Source: DATDRS01 sp035291605 (GTDB lineage: Bacteria; Chloroflexota; Anaerolineae; Anaerolineales; UBA6663). From it: 16,756 nucleotides of DNA. The translations under genes were made by a program, and so were the position numbers. Positions 13,959-16,756 of the stretch are shown here, one piece after another. The number at the start of each line of letters is the position of its first letter. The first letter of the stretch is position 1. The stretch covers positions 1 through 16,756 of the forward strand of contig DATDRS010000515.1 of assembly GCA_035291605.1 (NCBI GenBank), given 5' to 3'. The notes below the pieces were generated by a model that saw only the letters and a list, made by a program, of their open reading frames with translations, made no database searches and was not told the origin of the DNA.

Positions 13959-15893
13959 TTACTTTTTGCTCTTTATTCTTTTCGCCGTCGTCCTCTTAGA
14001 GACCGCCCCACCCGCCTTCCGCCTGGCAGGCCTCTTCCCGACGACCGGCCTCCGCCGGGCAGGCCTCTTCCCGACGACCGGCCTCCGCCTGGCGGCCGGC
14101 TTCTCCGGCGCCACGGGGGGCGCAGGCGCGGCGACCTCAACCAGCATCCCCGTTCCTTTGCGAACCCGCCGATGCCCGCGCTCGTCGAGCCAGTGCAGCA
14201 GCTTTTCGGTCGGCCAGGTGTTGATGACTGCCTCTGCCGTCGCCCAGGCCCTCCGGGCCGTGCCCACCCCGAAGTGGGCCAGATCAAAATCCGCCGGATT
14301 GTGCGCGTCGGTGTTGATTGAAAGCAGGCAGCCAAGCTCGAGCGCGCGCCTGGCGTATACGTCGTCCAGGTCGAGCCGCGCCGGATTGGCGTTGATCTCC
14401 AGCGCCATCCCCGACTCGGCGGCGGCGTGCAGCACGGCGTCCATATCCAGATCCGCGCCCTCGCGGTCGGGCAGCAGCCGCCCGGTGGGGTGGCCGATGA
14501 TGTCCACGTGCCGGTTCTGGATCGCCTGCACGAGCCGGGCCGTGATCTTGTCGCGCTCCTGCCGCAAGGAAGTATGGAGCGAGGCCACGACGATGTCTAA
14601 ATCTTCCAACACATCGTCGCTGTAGTCAAGCTGCCCGTCGGCGCGGATTTCGACCTCCGCGCCCTGCAGCAAGCTGAATCCCGCGCCGAGCTCGGCCTGC
14701 GCCGCGTCAAGCTCGCGGCGCTGGGCGCGCAGCCGCTCCGGGGTCAGCCCCCCGGTCACGCCCAGGCTCTGCGAGTGGTCGGTGATCGCCAGGCACTTGA
14801 GGCTCCGGCTCCGCGCCGCGAGGGCCATCTCCTTCACCGTCGCCTTGCCGTCGCTCCAGGTCGTGTGCGCGTGCAAATCGCTTTGCAGGTCCCCCGGCTC
14901 GATCAGGCGCGGCAGTTTGTCCTGGGCGGCGGCCTGAATCTCGCCCCGGTCTTCGCGCAGCTCGGGCGGGATGTACGCCAGGCCAAGGGCCTTGTACACT
15001 TCTTCTTCCGTGGCGCACAGGATCTCCCGCCCGCCCTTCCTGGTGAAAGCGTGCTCCGAGAGCGACAGCCCCTTGTCGAGCGCCAGCTCGCGGAGCCTGA
15101 CGTTGTGCTCCTTGCTGCCGGTGAAGTACTGCAACAGCGTCCCGAAGCGTTCGGGCGGCAGGACGCGCAGGTCGGCCTGCAGGCCGTTGGAAAGCTCGAC
15201 CGAGGCCTTCGTCGGCCCCTGCCCCAGCACGCGCGCCACCTGCGGGTGGCGCACGAAGGCCGCCATGATCGGCTGCGCGTCGTAGGCCGCGACCAGGAAA
15301 TCCAGGTCCCCGATCGTCGCCCGCATGCGCCGGAGGCTTCCGGCGGCCTCGGCCGCTTTCACCCCCGAAAGGCCGCGCAAAAACCTGAGCAGTTCCTGGG
15401 CGACGGGCCAGGCCCGGCCGAGCGCGACCCGCCCCGAGGCCCGTTTGCGCGCCTCGATCCCGGCGATGATCTTGGCCTCCGATTTTTCGCCCATCCCCGG
15501 CAGATCGCGGAGCTTGCCCGCGCGCGCCGTGCGCTCCAGCTCGGCCACGGTGGTGAGGCCCAGTTTCTTCCAGAACAGGGCCGCCTTCTTCGGCCCCACG
15601 TCGGGCACCTTGAGCACCTCCACCAGCCCGACCGGGATCTCGCTCTTCAATTTCTCGTAAAAGCCCAGCCGGCCCGTGCGCAGGAGCTCGTCAATCTTCT
15701 CGGCGATCGCGTCGCCGACGCCGGGGATGTCTTTGAGCCGGCCTTCCTTCCAGACCTCGGCCACGCTGCGCCCGTGCTCGCTCAACGTCTGCGCCGCCCG
15801 GCGGTAAGCCAGGATTTTATAGATGACCTCGCCCTTGATCTCGAGCAGGTCGGCGATAGCGGCGAAGACTTCGGAAAGTTCTTTATTGGTCAT
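13959..15893 (-). CDS. polX: DNA polymerase X family protein with PHP domain and basic repeat tail
   Basis: A family-X DNA polymerase (gap filling in repair) joined to a PHP metal-dependent nuclease/phosphoesterase, 644 residues from ATG 15893. In the numbering from the in-frame TTG one codon earlier: helix-hairpin-helix motifs lie near 54-65 (IPGVGDAIAEKI) and 96-106 (KVPDVGPKKAA). The polymerase nucleotidyl-transfer site is GS (186-187) with Asp197/Asp199 (GDLDF) and Asp242. The PHP domain (about 338-575) has HAH (342-344), Asp349, Asp373-His374, Glu414, His441, His469 and Asp530/His532, so its metal ligands look intact. Usual PolX-PHP proteins are about 570-580 residues. This one continues about 60 more with a Pro/Ala linker and an Arg/Lys-rich tail holding an 11-residue tandem repeat. 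The ATG is preferred (AGGG 7 nt upstream). It starts 9 nt after the lipoprotein gene's stop. Confidence 0.95.
   Translation of the reverse strand: MTNKELSEVFAAIADLLEIKGEVIYKILAYRRAAQTLSEHGRSVAEVWKEGRLKDIPGVGDAIAEKIDELLRTGRLGFYEKLKSEIPVGLVEVLKVPDVGPKKAALFWKKLGLTTVAELERTARAGKLRDLPGMGEKSEAKIIAGIEARKRASGRVALGRAWPVAQELLRFLRGLSGVKAAEAAGSLRRMRATIGDLDFLVAAYDAQPIMAAFVRHPQVARVLGQGPTKASVELSNGLQADLRVLPPERFGTLLQYFTGSKEHNVRLRELALDKGLSLSEHAFTRKGGREILCATEEEVYKALGLAYIPPELREDRGEIQAAAQDKLPRLIEPGDLQSDLHAHTTWSDGKATVKEMALAARSRSLKCLAITDHSQSLGVTGGLTPERLRAQRRELDAAQAELGAGFSLLQGAEVEIRADGQLDYSDDVLEDLDIVVASLHTSLRQERDKITARLVQAIQNRHVDIIGHPTGRLLPDREGADLDMDAVLHAAAESGMALEINANPARLDLDDVYARRALELGCLLSINTDAHNPADFDLAHFGVGTARRAWATAEAVINTWPTEKLLHWLDERGHRRVRKGTGMLVEVAAPAPPVAPEKPAARRRPVVGKRPARRRPVVGKRPARRKAGGAVSKRTTAKRIKSKK
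14021..14086. repeat. 33-bp tandem repeat in the polX tail
   Basis: Two head-to-tail 33-bp units (14021-14053 and 14054-14086) differ at a single base (GCCTGG versus GCCGGG), and a third, diverged partial unit starts at 14087. In the protein each gives an 11-residue unit of the form RRPVVGKRPAR. Because 33 is divisible by three, unit gain or loss keeps the frame, so tail length may vary between strains. Confidence 0.92.
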
Positions 15894-15902
15894 CAAGAGA
15901 CC

Positions 15903-16643
15903 CTACTGTCCTGCAAAATCCTGCACCAACAGCCACTGGCGGCCATTGAAGGCGATCCCCACGCCCACGCTCGCGTAGTTGGGGCTGAGGATGTTCCGGG
16001 CGTGCGGCGGGTCGGTCATGAACCAGTTCATCGCGACGTCTACGATCGCCACGGGGCCGTTTGCCGAGCCGTACCAGTTCTCGCCCAGGTAGGCGCTCGT
16101 ATACCCCGCCGCGCGCATCAGCGCGCGCGCCAGCTGCTCGCCCGTCGCCGGGTCGTGATGCCCAGTGTAGCCCCGAGCGACCATATCCGCAACACGCGCG
16201 CGGGCGATGCCCATCAGAGTTTCGTCCCGGCCGAGCGGCGGGACGCCCGCCGCCGCGCGCTGGGCGTTGATCAGGCCAACCGCGTATTGCTCCGCGGCGG
16301 CGACGTCGGCCGAGGGCGGCGGCGCGACCGCGACCGGCGGAACCGCCGTCGGGACAGGCTGCACGACCGGGTTCGCCGCCGCCAGCCGGGGCGCAGGCTC
16401 GGTCGGGCTCAGCGCCGCGGTCTGGGCTGCCTCGACCGTGGGGGCGGGCGTCTCGGTTGGGAGCGGCGTCACGGTCGGCGCGGGCGTAAAGGTCGGCGCG
16501 GGCGTAAAGGTCACGACGGCGACGATCGCCGGGGGCGCGGTTGTTTCCATTGGAGTCGGAGTCAGCGGGTGAACGTCACAACCTGCCAGCGCGACTGAAG
16601 TCGCCGCGACGACTACCCCAAATAGCATAAGCCGGCGTTTCAC
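15903..16643 (-). CDS. CAP/SCP-domain lipoprotein
   Basis: A 246-residue exported protein. Residues 1-21 are a lipoprotein signal peptide (MKRR, hydrophobic core, lipobox ALAGC with Cys22). Residues about 25-110 are a Pro/Thr/Val-rich linker with PAPT/TPAP repeats, a style common in Chloroflexota surface proteins. Residues about 112-246 are a CAP domain (Pfam CAP, as in YkwD): INAQRAAAGVPPL (125-137), HHDPATGEQ (162-170), LGENWYG (186-192) with Glu188, and HARNILSPNYASVGVGIAF (214-232). Candidate metal/cavity residues are His163, Glu188 and His214. CAP proteins act outside the cell, and bacterial ones have no settled activity. The start is GTG at 16643: a TATAAT -10 box ends 6 nt upstream, leaving no room for a ribosome site. 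ATG at 16628 is the alternative. polX follows after 9 nt. Confidence 0.93.
   Translation of the reverse strand: MKRRLMLFGVVVAATSVALAGCDVHPLTPTPMETTAPPAIVAVVTFTPAPTFTPAPTVTPLPTETPAPTVEAAQTAALSPTEPAPRLAAANPVVQPVPTAVPPVAVAPPPSADVAAAEQYAVGLINAQRAAAGVPPLGRDETLMGIARARVADMVARGYTGHHDPATGEQLARALMRAAGYTSAYLGENWYGSANGPVAIVDVAMNWFMTDPPHARNILSPNYASVGVGIAFNGRQWLLVQDFAGQ
16473..16508. repeat. 18-bp tandem repeat in the lipoprotein linker
   Basis: Two identical 18-bp units (GGTCGGCGCGGGCGTAAA at 16473-16490 and 16491-16508) lie side by side, with a partial third (GGTC) after them. They encode the six-residue unit (T)FTPAP of the Thr/Pro linker. Length change by slippage would stay in frame. Confidence 0.88.
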
Positions 16644-16649
16644 ACAGCG

Positions 16650-16655
16650 ATTATA
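16650..16655 (-). promoter_or_regulatory. -10 box (TATAAT) for the CAP lipoprotein gene, leaderless position
   Basis: On the minus strand a perfect TATAAT occupies 16655-16650, and 6 nt (CGCTGT) separate it from the GTG at 16643. The expected transcription start is therefore at or next to the start codon, with no ribosome site, as in leaderless mRNAs. I find no convincing -35; the hexamer 17 bp upstream matches TTGACA at only two positions. Confidence 0.6.
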
Positions 16656-16664
16656 CTACGGTGC

Positions 16665-16670
16665 TATACT
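16665..16670 (+). promoter_or_regulatory. -10 box (TATACT) for the alkyltransferase-like gene, leaderless position
   Basis: TATACT at 16665-16670 lies exactly 6 nt (CAGACC) before the ATG at 16677, the same spacing as the divergent gene on the other side. There is no ribosome site between them. The region 17 bp upstream has no TTGACA-like -35 and lies at the start codon of the divergent lipoprotein gene. Confidence 0.55.
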
Positions 16671-16676
16671 CAGACC

Positions 16677-16756
16677 ATGCCCCGCTTCGCGTCCAACCCG
16701 CCCGACCCGAAGGCCTACGCCGCGAAAGTGTACGAGATCGTGCGCGCGATCCCGCC
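16677..16756 (+). CDS. O6-alkylguanine-DNA alkyltransferase-like protein, N-terminal start (runs off window)
   Basis: Only the first 26 codons are present: MPRFASNPPDPKAYAAKV followed by YEIVRAIPP. The stretch KVYEIVRAIPP matches the start of the DNA-binding domain of O6-methylguanine methyltransferases and the shorter alkyltransferase-like (ATL) proteins, whose next residues are usually GRV.(T)YG. The short N-terminus without the preceding methyltransferase N-domain favours an ATL or single-domain form. Whether the active PCHR cysteine is present lies outside the window. The start ATG has a TATACT box 6 nt upstream and no ribosome site, which suggests a leaderless mRNA. It is transcribed away from the lipoprotein/polX genes, so two DNA-repair genes flank this border. 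Confidence 0.75.
   Translation, partial: MPRFASNPPDPKAYAAKVYEIVRAIP

Noticed and set aside
12698..13999. 433-codon plus-strand open frame over the SpoIIE-type gene
   Set aside because: Shadow frame: the minus strand carries clear cNMP and PP2C motifs, and this one carries none.
14021..14086. 33-bp repeats as a CRISPR array
   Set aside because: The units are contiguous without spacers, lie in frame in the polX gene and encode a basic protein repeat.
14775..16598. 607-codon open frame on the plus strand over polX and the lipoprotein gene
   Set aside because: It is antisense to two well-supported genes, has biased Arg/Gly/Leu composition and shows no recognisable motif.

Overview
The window is GC-rich, densely coded bacterial DNA with no rRNA, tRNA, CRISPR array or insertion sequence that I can see. 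The gene set fits a member of the Chloroflexota, perhaps Anaerolineae-like. Pointers are Thr/Pro-rich lipoprotein linkers, a soluble Ser/Thr kinase carrying a PQQ-type propeller, a J-domain/VWA fusion, a COG2229-type GTPase, and dispersed intergenic palindromes. This assignment is inference from gene content only.

Layout, left to right. (1) Positions 1-2560, + strand: the 3' end of a citrate synthase gene, then a full-length NADP-type malic enzyme with a phosphotransacetylase-like C-terminal domain. A perfect 28-bp palindrome lies between them. (2) Positions 2561-2868: a gene-free stretch with two hairpins and a good sigma-70-type promoter (TTGCAT, 17 bp, TATAAT). (3) Positions 2869-9368, + strand: a tightly packed signalling cassette. 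It contains a Ser/Thr kinase with an eight-blade propeller, a PP2C phosphatase, a J-domain/VWA protein, a zinc-ribbon/FHA protein, an unrecognised 80-residue protein, an OmpR-type response regulator and a small Ras-like GTPase. (4) Positions 9369-9530: an 84-nt remnant of an Hsp20 gene, directly after the GTPase stop, and a strong terminator between convergent transcription units.

(5) Positions 9568-16643, - strand. In transcription order (right to left) these are a CAP-domain lipoprotein, a PolX DNA polymerase with a PHP domain and a basic repeat tail, a cNMP-binding/SpoIIE-type phosphatase, a membrane-anchored SH3b protein, a DUF971 protein and an S9 prolyl-oligopeptidase-family peptidase. 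Spacings of 9-13 nt suggest co-transcription within sub-groups. (6) Positions 16644-16676: a 33-bp divergent promoter region in which each start codon has a -10-like hexamer exactly 6 nt upstream. This suggests leaderless mRNAs for the lipoprotein gene and for a gene running off the right edge (O6-alkylguanine-DNA alkyltransferase-like).

How the genes may work together: the kinase would phosphorylate targets on Ser/Thr, the FHA protein would read phospho-threonine, PP2C would reverse the mark, and the J/VWA protein would link the signal to chaperone (Hsp70) recruitment or metal-dependent assembly. The response regulator and GTPase add two further switch types. The minus-strand SpoIIE/cNMP protein is a second, separate phosphatase input. 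The kinase-PP2C-VWA core resembles the known TerY-P-type triads. The J-domain fusion and the extra members make this cassette the best candidate here for something not fully described.
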